Below, piece by piece: positions 9,034-17,525 of a DNA stretch of 64,000 nt. The position numbers were made by a program, and so were the translations under genes. Position 1 is the first letter of the stretch. The number at the start of each line of letters is the position of its first letter. The notes below the pieces were generated by a model. The model had not been told where the DNA came from. It saw only the letters and a list, made by a program, of their open reading frames with translations, and did no database searches. The stretch comes from UBA5951 sp009936885 (lineage in GTDB: Bacteria; Pseudomonadota; Alphaproteobacteria; Puniceispirillales; Puniceispirillaceae): contig CALKVA010000019.1 in NCBI GenBank assembly GCA_937996625.1, forward strand, positions 41,557-105,556. Reading direction: 5' to 3'.

Positions 9034-10197
9034 CTATTCAAACATAAAAAACCATCCATAGCCAAAGATAAGGGCAGGTATGGTTGAGTATAAAGTTGCA
9101 ACGATGGCTGTTTTTGGGGCCAGTGCAATAGCAGGGAATAAGGCATCGCCATCATTGCTGATTGCATTTCCAATCTGCGCAGATAAAGGAACAATGCCTC
9201 CGATATACATACTTGTTAGGATTACCTGCGGCCCACAGCCAGGAAGAAGCCCAATTAAAACAGCAATCAAAGGAAGATATAAAGCAAAACCACTAAATAA
9301 ACTTTCAAGGTCAATATTAAAGCAAAATATCCAGATTTCGAAAATCAGGAATGCAAATACAACCCAAGCAGTAACAAAGTTTGTGTCAGCAATCGTATCT
9401 TTTAAATAGGCAGGGATCTTAGTATTATTTCGAGTGCCCTTTTTTAAAAAACTAGGAGCCACCCATAGAAATACACAGAAAAGCCCGCCAATAAAGCCAA
9501 GATAGGTTCCAGGCTGGGCAATAAAGGGGTTAGCCAAAAATGCATCAATATCTACCTGAAAAGCGGCAAGAATACCAAGTGCGATGCCAGGTATGATAAG
9601 CATTAACCAAAATCGTATTATCACAAGTGAGTTTGACTGCCTGCTGGCGTGACTATTATCATCTGGTGGGTTTGGAGATACTTTTGGCCTTAGAAAGTCT
9701 TTTCCGTGTATCTTATCTACTAAATATCCAGTGATCGTGCCAACAAATAACCCTAATCCCATGATGAATAGTCCAGTGGTTGGCTCTTTGGCTATTAGCA
9801 AGAAGGCAGCATCCCCCATGGTTGCTGTTAATGTCGCAAGGACGGAGCCAAAACTAAGCGAGCCGGAAACATAACGGGTAACTACGATGATAGCGCCGCC
9901 GCACCCCGGCAATGCGCCAAGCAGGGCTGCAAAAAATACCTGAAAATTTCCAGACTCAGATAATTTCTTAGTAATATCAATTTTGAATAGCCGCTCAATC
10001 GCGTAAAATATAAATAATGTAGCGGCAACAAACGAGGTCACTTGTATGTAAGCATCAGCAATGGATGCTATAACGATCTCACCAAATTCGTGATTTAAAA
10101 GACCATATCCAAGCACGCTTAAGATAAATAGCGTTATTACTAATTTCTGGCTATTCACTGAATTTGGGTGAGTAGAAGCTACTGACGCATCAGCCAT
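9034..10197 (-). CDS. putative 10-TM manganese/heavy-metal exporter (ArsP_2-like)
   Basis: A hydrophobic protein of about 387 residues with around ten membrane segments, matching the family annotated as a putative 10TM heavy-metal or manganese transporter (ArsP_2-like). The chain looks like two related halves: each has a buried LPGCG motif (ALPGCGGA near residue 100, LLPGCGPQ in the C-terminal half) followed 30-40 residues later by GDAxF (GDAAFLL, GDALFPA). The frame also has an ATG at 10215, but the one at 10197 is preceded by TAGGAA at good spacing. The substrate is inferred from the family name only. The gene is divergent from ferredoxin reductase, with a palindrome between them. Confidence 0.75.
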   Translation of the reverse strand: MADASVASTHPNSVNSQKLVITLFILSVLGYGLLNHEFGEIVIASIADAYIQVTSFVAATLFIFYAIERLFKIDITKKLSESGNFQVFFAALLGALPGCGGAIIVVTRYVSGSLSFGSVLATLTATMGDAAFLLIAKEPTTGLFIMGLGLFVGTITGYLVDKIHGKDFLRPKVSPNPPDDNSHASRQSNSLVIIRFWLMLIIPGIALGILAAFQVDIDAFLANPFIAQPGTYLGFIGGLFCVFLWVAPSFLKKGTRNNTKIPAYLKDTIADTNFVTAWVVFAFLIFEIWIFCFNIDLESLFSGFALYLPLIAVLIGLLPGCGPQVILTSMYIGGIVPLSAQIGNAISNDGDALFPAIALAPKTAIVATLYSTIPALIFGYGWFFMFE

Positions 10198-10507
10198 GCT
10201 ATTTCCTACTGACATACTAGTTTACTATCCATAACGTATAAAATAGAGAGCTTACATAGTTAGTCAAGGCTAAATTAATTGTTTTCTAATCCGAAGCTTG
10301 TAAGAAGTCTTGGGTATAAAAGTTGAATGTAGAATATGAAGTAACGTTGCAATTTTAAGTCATTGACATAAATGACCTAAAATATAGAAAGATGACGCTA
10401 TACGAATGCAGATTAAGAAAATGAGAAGTATATTTTTGCTTAATAACGGCTATGGTGCTTCTTTTGGTTAGACATAACTACCTTTTGGCAGAATAAGGAT
10501 AGGCTAG
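10198..10507. other. 310-bp divergent intergenic region
   Basis: This region separates the exporter (minus) from ferredoxin-NADP reductase (plus) and must hold both promoters. The only clear structure is the 30-bp palindrome annotated at 10353-10382. I looked for a manganese-sensing yybP-ykoY-type riboswitch and saw no such fold. No small ORF with a ribosome-binding site was found. Confidence 0.5.
10353..10382. promoter_or_regulatory. 30-bp interrupted palindrome, candidate operator
   Basis: The arms are TTTTA-A-GTCATT and AATGAC-C-TAAAA around a 6-bp centre, GACATA: 11 of 12 arm positions are complementary. There is no T-run in either direction that would make it a simple terminator, and it lies in the middle of a divergent promoter region, so a dimeric regulator site is the better reading. 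Which regulator binds is unknown. Confidence 0.45.
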
Positions 10508-11302
10508 ATGACATCATTTATGGTTACGGAGCAGACTGATGATGCTGTTAGAATATCAGAGGTCAGGCATTGGACGGATAGGTTATTTTCATTCTCAGTA
10601 GAACGCCCAGCTAGTTTTAGATTTCGCTCTGGAGAATTCATAATGCTTGGCCTTCTTGATGAGCGGGGTAAACCCTTATTGAGGGCCTATTCAATTGCCT
10701 CGCCAAGCTGGGATGAACAGTTAGGATTTTACTCGATAAAAGTACCAGACGGCCCGCTCACCTCAAGATTACAGAATATACAAATCGGCGATTTCATAAT
10801 CATGCGGAAAAAGCCTGTCGGAACATTAGTGTTAGATGCATTAATCCCTGGAAAGCGGATTTATATGATTGCTACAGGAACAGGAGTCGCACCTTTTGCC
10901 TCTCTTATAAGAGACCCTGAATTATATGAAAAGTATGAGCAGGTTATATTGATACATACATGCCGAGATATAGCAGAGCTAGCCTATGGAAAAGAGCTGG
11001 TTGAAACTATGAAGGAGAATCCGCTGATAGGCGAATTAGCGCTGAAACAACTCAGATATCTGCCATCCACAACGCGTGAGAATTCTGAAATAACGGGAAG
11101 AGCAACAGACTTAATTCGCAACGGAGAGTTATTTTCCGTATTGTCCGCCGCGCCATTTTCACCAGAACAGGATAGAGTAATGATTTGTGGCTCGATGGCA
11201 ATGAACACAGATATGAAAGAAATTTGTGAGGAATTTGGACTTGTTGAAGGTGCAAATTCACAGCCCGGCCATTATGTGGTAGAAAAGGCCTTTGTTGGCT
11301 AG
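10508..11302 (+). CDS. fpr: ferredoxin-NADP(+) reductase
   Basis: A 264-residue flavoprotein of the bacterial Fpr subfamily, which moves electrons between NADPH and ferredoxin or flavodoxin. RAYSIASP near residues 59-66 is the FAD-binding RxYS motif. GTGVAPFASLIRDP near 124-137 is the NADP-binding site. CGSMAMN follows, and the chain ends in YVVEKAFVG, the C-terminal form seen in proteobacterial Fpr. It is cytosolic with no membrane segment. ATG at 10508 is preceded by GGATAGG. It is a single-gene unit followed by a weak AT-rich hairpin. The enzyme commonly supports Fe-S assembly and oxidative stress defence. Confidence 0.95.
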   Translation: MTSFMVTEQTDDAVRISEVRHWTDRLFSFSVERPASFRFRSGEFIMLGLLDERGKPLLRAYSIASPSWDEQLGFYSIKVPDGPLTSRLQNIQIGDFIIMRKKPVGTLVLDALIPGKRIYMIATGTGVAPFASLIRDPELYEKYEQVILIHTCRDIAELAYGKELVETMKENPLIGELALKQLRYLPSTTRENSEITGRATDLIRNGELFSVLSAAPFSPEQDRVMICGSMAMNTDMKEICEEFGLVEGANSQPGHYVVEKAFVG

Positions 11303-11311
11303 ATTAAATGT

Positions 11312-11329
11312 TCACTTTTAAAAAAGTGA
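11312..11329. terminator. weak AT-rich hairpin between fpr and ccmH
   Basis: TCACTTTT and AAAAGTGA form a perfect 8-bp stem around AA, in the 68-bp gap between two convergent genes. It has a short A/T-only upper stem and no clean T-run beyond it, so terminator function is only a suggestion. Confidence 0.3.
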
Positions 11330-11370
11330 CGGCACTAGTGATGGCAAAAAGTTATGACAAAAAAAGCAGG

Positions 11371-13095
11371 TCACCTGCTCAGCTCAGCTATTAATTGTTG
11401 CAAAGTTTGCGCTTGTTGCCCTTCGGCTGGAATTTCATTTAAGATATCTGACCATAGCTTGATGGCTGTGTTATTATCTCCGATTTGTCGCCAATATTCG
11501 CCTTCAAGAAACTTTATTGAGTTGGATTGCCTTAAGCTATCTGGCAGTAAGGCTAATTGATTTTTAACTAGTTGAGTTAATGATAAACCGGTGTGCGATA
11601 TAAGAGCAGCTTCTATCAGTACAATTCTTTGCTCGTTTGAAGTAACAGCATTAGCAGCAGATTTAAGCGCATTACTTGCAGACGCAATATCTTTCATCGA
11701 CATATGCGCGTTTGCTAGCTGAAGCCACCCATAAAAATTTTCTGGCTGTTGTTCTAACCTGTCAGAAAGACGTTGTACCATTTGTCGGATAAATTGAGCT
11801 TGTTCTATTTCTGATAGATTAGAAAATTGGGAGCGCTGTTCTTCGAATAATATTGGATTTACATCTATTAGTGCATTATTGCCTCCTGAATCTGAAATAA
11901 CACTTGTCGAAATATTACTTTCTGGCAGGCTTGCAAATTTAATTTTTGGGATATCCACCCCGGTTGATTTTGCAGCTTTTGCAATGTCAGATCGTAATGT
12001 ATCCGCTAGAGGCGAGCCTGGTAGAATTAGCGTTGCTGTGGATTGCCATGCTAGTATCGCATCTCCCATCTCACCTTTTTGAAATGATTCAAGGCCTCTT
12101 AAATAAAGAGCGCGTATATCTTCAGGGTTGGTTTGCAATGCTTGTGATATCAGGCTCGAGGCAGCTTTAGTTACTTGCCCATCTGCTTGTCTTGTAAGTG
12201 CTTCAGCCAGTTGAGATTGTATTCGGGCATCACCGTCACTTAGTGATAATGATTTTTCCAGCGCTTTAACTTCATCTTCAATTGAGCCTATTTGCGATGC
12301 GGTTGCTGCTAACGTAAATTGCGCTGACAGACTCTCAGGGTTTTTCTCAACGCGGGCTTTTGCTTGGTTAAAGGCCTTAAGAGCTGCATTTTGCTTGTTT
12401 TCTAATTCTTTTTCTACTGTTGCTTGCATCTCGCTTCGTTCTGCAAGCGGCTGGTCATTAAGGTCTGGCCGTCCCAAGCCAAGATAAATAGCAACGCTTA
12501 GAATTAACACAAATACAGGAAAGGTGATTTTGATTATAGCTGGAATTTGAGCTTCTCCTGTCTCGCTCTTCTTCTTTTTTTTGCTTGAAGGCAAGACAGC
12601 TTCTAATCCAGAGGATTTATTATTTTGTGATAAAGACCCGAGATTATTCTTTTTGGCAGCGAAGAATAAATTCGCCATTAATAATATACCTATGCCAAGA
12701 ATTGCCAGAGGTGCAATCCATAACAAATAAGTAGCAGGCTGAATTGGCGGTGATAATAAAACGAATTCGCCATATTTATCTCTCAATGCCAGAAAAATCG
12801 CCTCATCGCTCATATCTTGATTTAAATAATCGCGCACTTGCTTTCTTAAATCTATCGCAAGCTCTGCATCTGAATCATCAATTGACTGGTTTTGACAGAC
12901 AAGGCATCTAAGACCAGCAGATATAGTGCGCGCCCTTTTTTCAAGAATAGGGTCTTCCAGCATTTCTTCAGCTGTAATTGCAAAAGCGTTTTTAAGAATA
13001 AGCGGCGAAAAGAGGTTAATCGCTATAACCAAACCCATTAGGACAGCGATAAGTTGGCTGATAACAGATTTATTAACGCCAATTACACCTCTCAT
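11371..13095 (-). CDS. ccmH: CcmH-CcmI fusion, cytochrome c maturation
   Basis: A 574-residue fusion. The N-terminal part (about 1-145) is CcmH/CycL: a signal anchor, then LRCLVCQNQS with the redox pair Cys64/Cys67 that reduces apocytochrome c, then a membrane segment ending in LLMANLFF. The rest is CcmI/CycH: a second membrane helix (about 190-208) and a large TPR-rich periplasmic domain that holds the apocytochrome C-terminus for haem ligation. E. coli CcmH has the same fused form, whereas many alphaproteobacteria keep a separate ccmI. The ATG overlaps the ccmG stop by 4 bp, so it is the last gene of the ccmEFGH unit. Confidence 0.93.
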   Translation of the reverse strand: MRGVIGVNKSVISQLIAVLMGLVIAINLFSPLILKNAFAITAEEMLEDPILEKRARTISAGLRCLVCQNQSIDDSDAELAIDLRKQVRDYLNQDMSDEAIFLALRDKYGEFVLLSPPIQPATYLLWIAPLAILGIGILLMANLFFAAKKNNLGSLSQNNKSSGLEAVLPSSKKKKKSETGEAQIPAIIKITFPVFVLILSVAIYLGLGRPDLNDQPLAERSEMQATVEKELENKQNAALKAFNQAKARVEKNPESLSAQFTLAATASQIGSIEDEVKALEKSLSLSDGDARIQSQLAEALTRQADGQVTKAASSLISQALQTNPEDIRALYLRGLESFQKGEMGDAILAWQSTATLILPGSPLADTLRSDIAKAAKSTGVDIPKIKFASLPESNISTSVISDSGGNNALIDVNPILFEEQRSQFSNLSEIEQAQFIRQMVQRLSDRLEQQPENFYGWLQLANAHMSMKDIASASNALKSAANAVTSNEQRIVLIEAALISHTGLSLTQLVKNQLALLPDSLRQSNSIKFLEGEYWRQIGDNNTAIKLWSDILNEIPAEGQQAQTLQQLIAELSR

Positions 13096-13646
13096 TGCAT
13101 CATCTCTTCAATTTTGGGCAGGAATACAGAGCGATAAACATCATGCGTAATCTCACCCGCATGACGGATTATTATTATGCCTTCATCAGAGATAAGAAAT
13201 GTCTCTGGAATGCCATACACACCCCAGTTAATCGCCGTTTTCCCATCATTATCAAACCCTAAATGCAGGAATGGATTGCCAAACCGTTCTAAAAAAATTG
13301 CCAATTCATCAGGCTTATCCTTGTAGGCAACCCCGATAACCGGAACTTTTTGAGATAATTTCTCCAGAAACGGAATTTCTTTCCGGCAAGGGGCGCACCA
13401 ACTCGCAAAATAATTTACGATAAAAGGCTTATCTCTAACCATCTGTTTAAAATCTAAGGCGGCATCGGAAGAGGTCTGACTTCTTCCGTAGGAGGTCAAA
13501 ACAAGTTCAGGCGCTTTTTTGCCGATTAGCGGGGAGGGAAGCTGGGTTCTGCTTTGATCACCATTCAATATTGATATCATTGCAACCCCAGAAATAAGGG
13601 CAATTACACAAAAAATTCCAATTGGCAGGATATAACGAACATTCAT
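13092..13646 (-). CDS. ccmG: CcmG/DsbE periplasmic thioredoxin
   Basis: A 184-residue thioredoxin-fold protein with one N-terminal membrane anchor (about residues 5-27). The active site is WCAPC at 83-87, with the CAPC typical of CcmG. The GVYGIPETFLI segment contains the cis-proline facing the active site. It passes electrons to CcmH and apocytochrome c so the haem-binding cysteines stay reduced. Both ends overlap neighbours through ATGA, as expected for a tightly coupled operon. Confidence 0.95.
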   Translation of the reverse strand: MNVRYILPIGIFCVIALISGVAMISILNGDQSRTQLPSPLIGKKAPELVLTSYGRSQTSSDAALDFKQMVRDKPFIVNYFASWCAPCRKEIPFLEKLSQKVPVIGVAYKDKPDELAIFLERFGNPFLHLGFDNDGKTAINWGVYGIPETFLISDEGIIIIRHAGEITHDVYRSVFLPKIEEMMQ

Positions 13647-15595
13647 GATGTTAACGCTGTATGTGTTTGTTTAGGTTTTAATCGCTGTATTATTATTGAT
13701 GTTGCAACGCCTGATGCCATCATAATAACACCAATCCAAATCCATGACACAAAAGGCTTGTGATATAGTCTTACGGTATAGCCATCGGCCTTATTACCAT
13801 CGCCTAAGACAGCATAGTAATCGGCTGTCACTGTTTGACGAATGGCAGCTTCAGTTGTTGTTTGTCTTTCAACTGGGTAAATTCGTTTCTCTGGATATAA
13901 AATACCTATCTGCTTATCATCGCTATCAGAAAGCTTCAATGTGGCAACCAGCGCTTCATAATTACTGCCATTTCTGATGGAAATAGCTTGAAGCTCTGCA
14001 CTATCAGACCCCAAGGAAATCTTATCCCCAATATGCATGCGCGCAACAGACTCGGTTTTGTAGATACCATCGCCAATAGCGCCAACAAGAAAAATAACAA
14101 TGCCAAAATGTGCTATCCACATACCCCATTGAAGATGGAGGACATGCTGCCAGGACTCAGAATTCCGGTTTAATTTTTGAATTTTAACAAAAATATCGCA
14201 TAAAATGGTGATACCAAGCCATCCAGCAGTTGCAATCCCAGCCAGCGCAGATATTGATAATTCAGGGCTTGCCCAAAACGAAATTGCAGAAATCACAGCT
14301 GTACCTGCAATTGCGAATATCCAGATTTGATTTGATTTAGGCAGGGTGCCTCTTTTCCAAACTAAAAATGGACCAATCCCCATCATTATAACCAGTAATG
14401 CCATGATGGGATTAAAGGTAGCCTCAAAATAGGGTGGCCCCACTGTAATTTTCATGCCAGTCGCTATCTCTAATGCGATCGGATAGAATGTGCCAATTAG
14501 CACAATGATTGAAGCACATATCAAAAGAAAGTTGTTTATTACCAGCCCTGTCTCTCGGCTGAGTAGATGTAAATATCCATTTGTTTTTATTTTTGGGCCT
14601 TGAATGGCAAATAATAATAGCGGCGGGCCAATTGAGAAAATCAAAATACCTAATATGAATAATCCACGTGTTGGGTCTGATGCGAAGCTATGAACAGAGG
14701 TCAAAAGACCAGAGCGAACAATAAAGGTTCCCAGCAAAGATAATGAAAAACCGGTGATTGCCAAAAGGACTGACCAGCCTTTAAGCAAGTCTCGCTGTTC
14801 TACTACAATGACTGAATGCAATAATGCCGTAGCAACAAGCCAAGGCATAAGAGAGGCATTCTCAACGGGATCCCAAAACCACCATCCGCCCCAACCAAGC
14901 TCATAATAGGCCCACCAGCTGCCAAGTCCAATTCCAAGTGTTAATGCACACCATGCTATTTGCACCCAAACCCGCATATAACGAGCCCAGTTTCTATCCA
15001 CTGAATTTGTGATAAGACCAGCAACTGCAAAAGAAAATGCTAGTGATAAACCCACATACCCTACATATAAGGTTGGTGGATGAAGTGCTAACCCTATATC
15101 TTGTAATACTGGGTTAAGGCCATTGCCATTTAACGCAGGCAAAGAGAGCCTCTCAAACGGGTTAGAAGTAAAAAGGCTAAATGAAATAAATGCGGCACTA
15201 ATAACCCCTTGCACGCCTAGGGTTGCTGATTTTTGTAAGAGCCTCATTGTTTTTTGGGTAAGCGCTAATCCAGCACCAAAAACAGACAGAATAACAATCC
15301 ACATTAGCAGAGAGCCCTCGTGATTGCCCCAGCTACCAGAAATTTTATAGATCATGGGCTTACTAGAATGGGAATGCTCTGCAACCAGAGCTACTGAAAA
15401 ATCTGATACAATAAAGGCCCATACTAAACAGCTAAAAGATACCAATACAAAAATGGCATTCAAAATCGCTAATCTGATAGTAGCGTTGTGAATTACATCT
15501 ATTGATTTTCTGGCTGCATAAATAGGGGCAAAAGACTGACATAGTGACAAAACAAAGGCAAAAATCAGCGAGAAATGTCCAATCTCGGTAATCAT
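13643..15595 (-). CDS. ccmF: CcmF, cytochrome c haem lyase subunit
   Basis: A 650-residue multi-spanning membrane protein. The WWAYYELGWGGWWFWDPVEN block is the tryptophan-rich WWD haem-handling domain facing the periplasm. Conserved histidines flank it: KISGSWGNHEGSLLMW upstream and LLHSVIVVEQRDLLKGW downstream. With CcmH and CcmI it takes haem from CcmE and attaches it to apocytochrome c. Length is normal for the family. The start overlaps the ccmE stop by 4 bp. Confidence 0.97.
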   Translation of the reverse strand: MITEIGHFSLIFAFVLSLCQSFAPIYAARKSIDVIHNATIRLAILNAIFVLVSFSCLVWAFIVSDFSVALVAEHSHSSKPMIYKISGSWGNHEGSLLMWIVILSVFGAGLALTQKTMRLLQKSATLGVQGVISAAFISFSLFTSNPFERLSLPALNGNGLNPVLQDIGLALHPPTLYVGYVGLSLAFSFAVAGLITNSVDRNWARYMRVWVQIAWCALTLGIGLGSWWAYYELGWGGWWFWDPVENASLMPWLVATALLHSVIVVEQRDLLKGWSVLLAITGFSLSLLGTFIVRSGLLTSVHSFASDPTRGLFILGILIFSIGPPLLLFAIQGPKIKTNGYLHLLSRETGLVINNFLLICASIIVLIGTFYPIALEIATGMKITVGPPYFEATFNPIMALLVIMMGIGPFLVWKRGTLPKSNQIWIFAIAGTAVISAISFWASPELSISALAGIATAGWLGITILCDIFVKIQKLNRNSESWQHVLHLQWGMWIAHFGIVIFLVGAIGDGIYKTESVARMHIGDKISLGSDSAELQAISIRNGSNYEALVATLKLSDSDDKQIGILYPEKRIYPVERQTTTEAAIRQTVTADYYAVLGDGNKADGYTVRLYHKPFVSWIWIGVIMMASGVATSIIIQRLKPKQTHTALTS

Positions 15596-16026
15596 TTGGT
15601 TGCCTCTCCTTGCCAGACCCCTTGTTCTTTCAATTTATCAGCTACCTCGCGCGGCATATATTGCTCATCATGTTTTGCCATTACTGTATCCGCATTAAAA
15701 GTATCATTATTAAACTTCCCTTCTACTATAACCCCCTGACCACCGCGAAAAATATCGGGAAGCGCCCCTGTATAAATAACGGCTTGCTGGCTATTTACAT
15801 CTTCTACAACAAACTGAGCTGTCAGCCCATCAATACGGATGCTATCTTTTTGCACTAGCCCTCCAATTCGAATAGCACGATTGCCGATTTCTAATGTGTC
15901 TATTTCCGAAGGAGTATAAAAATATACAATATTCTCTTTAAGAGCAGACGTTGTTAATCCTACTGCTGTTGCAAGAAAGATAGCAGCTACTCCAAAAAGT
16001 ATTAATCGTTTCAGCTTTGGTGACAT
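15592..16026 (-). CDS. ccmE: CcmE, periplasmic haem chaperone
   Basis: CcmE binds haem covalently through a histidine and delivers it to CcmF. The chosen ATG (16026) gives about 144 residues: a short basic start, one signal anchor (LILFGVAAIFLATAVGLTTS), then an OB-fold beta domain with NIVYFYTPSE and the haem-binding MAKHDEQYMP, with His near residue 119. The frame stays open to an ATG at 16104, but 16026 has AAGAGA 5 bp upstream and matches usual CcmE N-termini. It is the first gene of the operon. ccmA, ccmB, ccmC and ccmD are not found beside it. Confidence 0.93.
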   Translation of the reverse strand: MSPKLKRLILFGVAAIFLATAVGLTTSALKENIVYFYTPSEIDTLEIGNRAIRIGGLVQKDSIRIDGLTAQFVVEDVNSQQAVIYTGALPDIFRGGQGVIVEGKFNNDTFNADTVMAKHDEQYMPREVADKLKEQGVWQGEATK

Positions 16027-16540
16027 GCATGTCTCTTTTCTATCGAATACCAACCAACCGCCAAGAATGTTGACAAGGATGGCCACAGGAATGGTGAATA
16101 GCATGAGCTAGGATAATGTAGCAGATGTTGCCGTATTTTTGTTCTTTGAGCTCTTTAATAAACACGTTCAAGCCCACAATGTAACAAGTTCATTTCTTCA
16201 TTCAAGTGTCATGTGTCACTATTTCACAGGCCTATGTCACAAGCGTTAAATCTGTTTTATCAGGCATTTTGCCAAGCATTTCGTAAAATAATTCAAAAAC
16301 CAAGCGAACTAATTGGGAATGCCCTTTTGCGTTTTTATTGAAATAGGCAAATATTTGCTATGATATATCGTAAAAATTAAAAAATATTATTTATTTAGGG
16401 TTATTTGGGTTCACTATTAAAAAATATTTCTATATCAAATGTTCTCGCTTAAAATGATAGTGGGTTTATTTAGGGTTGTTCCTAAATATCATAGCTCACA
16501 CACTACAGGGCACACACATAATCGAAGAAAAGAGAGGCCA
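16027..16540. other. 514-bp divergent regulatory region between ccmE and the sulfurtransferase
   Basis: No gene is supported here; the extensions of both flanking frames into it lack ribosome-binding sites. The right part is very AT-rich and carries two 13-bp exact direct repeats, annotated separately. A line of CACA/TGTCAC-like short motifs near 16205-16245 was noted but forms no clear dyad. It probably holds both promoters. Confidence 0.5.
16376..16477 (+). repeat. two interleaved pairs of 13-bp direct repeats
   Basis: ATTAAAAAATATT occurs at 16376-16388 and again at 16416-16428 (start to start 40 bp, about four helical turns). TTTATTTAGGGTT occurs at 16390-16402 and again at 16465-16477 (75 bp apart). 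All four copies are exact and lie within 165 bp of the sulfurtransferase start, so regulator binding or promoter duplication is possible. AT-rich DNA makes chance repeats more likely for the first pair than for the second. Confidence 0.5.
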
Positions 16541-17515
16541 ATGAAACGTTTAATTAACACCTTATATATAGGTATTTTAACAATACTTGCTGCGTTGATG
16601 ACAGCCTGTGTTGCAACTGCATCAACCCCTTTGGTTTCAGCAAATTGGTTGGCAGATAATCTTAATAATCCTGAGTTAGTAATTATCGATTTGCGAAATT
16701 CAATAGATGGCGGCGGATATGAGACTTTCTTAGAAGGCCATATTCCAGGGGCTATTCATTCTGATTATGGAAGAGCTGGATGGCGTGTTTCAAGAGATGG
16801 CACGCCTGGATTATTACCTACAGACAGCCAGTTTCAATCGCTAGCGCGGAATCTAGGCATTAATGACAACTCCCAAATTGTGATTGTACCAGCGGGTGTA
16901 TCTTCAACGGATTTTGGCTCGTCAGCACGTGCCTATTGGACGTTTAAAGTGTTCGGGCACGAAGATGTTTCTATCCTTAATGGTGGATGGAACAACTGGA
17001 GCAAGACTTATCCAAATAAGATTGAGGCAGGAGCCCCGATTGCACCTATTAAAGGCAACTTTGTAGCATCATTTTCTCCCGAAGGTTATATTGATACAGA
17101 TGGGGTGGAGCAGTTAGTTTCTGATAAATCATCTCCTGTCGCTCTTCTGGATGGACGCACAGAGGCCCAATTTTGGGGGGAGGGAAAACACCCAAAAGCC
17201 AGTGCGGCTGGGCATATCCCAGGTGCAATATTAATCTCGCAGTCAAATGCATATAATGAAATTGACAATCAAATTAAACCTGTCGAAATATTGGCAGAGA
17301 TTTATGATGACGTTACCGAGGGGCCAGTTGTAAGCTATTGTAATACAGGGCATTGGGCAGCCACAAATTGGTTCGTATTATCTGAATTACTTGGAAATAA
17401 AAATGTGCTCTTGTATGATGGCTCAATGGTGGAATGGACAAAAGATCAAAGCCGTCCATTAGTGTCAGAGAAATCAAACCTTACTAAGGTTAAAGAATTC
17501 TTGAAACTTGGATAA
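16541..17515 (+). CDS. exported two-domain rhodanese (thiosulfate/3-mercaptopyruvate sulfurtransferase)
   Basis: Two tandem rhodanese domains: the first (about residues 30-150) is inactive-looking, and the second ends in SYCNTGHWAATNWF, whose CNTGHWA is the CxxGxxA active-site loop with the persulfide cysteine. Residues 1-25 form a signal peptide with LMTAC, a weak lipobox, so the mature protein may be periplasmic or lipid-anchored. The ATG at 16541 is chosen because AGAGAGG precedes it and the signal peptide then begins properly; a longer frame from 16439 has neither. The YeeE transporter gene follows 10 bp after the stop, which suggests shared handling of thiosulfate or other sulfane sulfur. 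Confidence 0.92.
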   Translation: MKRLINTLYIGILTILAALMTACVATASTPLVSANWLADNLNNPELVIIDLRNSIDGGGYETFLEGHIPGAIHSDYGRAGWRVSRDGTPGLLPTDSQFQSLARNLGINDNSQIVIVPAGVSSTDFGSSARAYWTFKVFGHEDVSILNGGWNNWSKTYPNKIEAGAPIAPIKGNFVASFSPEGYIDTDGVEQLVSDKSSPVALLDGRTEAQFWGEGKHPKASAAGHIPGAILISQSNAYNEIDNQIKPVEILAEIYDDVTEGPVVSYCNTGHWAATNWFVLSELLGNKNVLLYDGSMVEWTKDQSRPLVSEKSNLTKVKEFLKLG

Positions 17516-17525
17516 GGAACTTCAT

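Noticed and set aside
10216..10507. A manganese-responsive riboswitch (yybP-ykoY type) before the exporter
   Set aside because: The conserved loop motifs were not found on either strand.
16020..16150. A frame overlapping the ccmE start that resembles a small CcmD-like membrane peptide (it ends over the ccmE ATG)
   Set aside because: It has no acceptable start codon before an upstream stop, and the composition does not fit known CcmD proteins.
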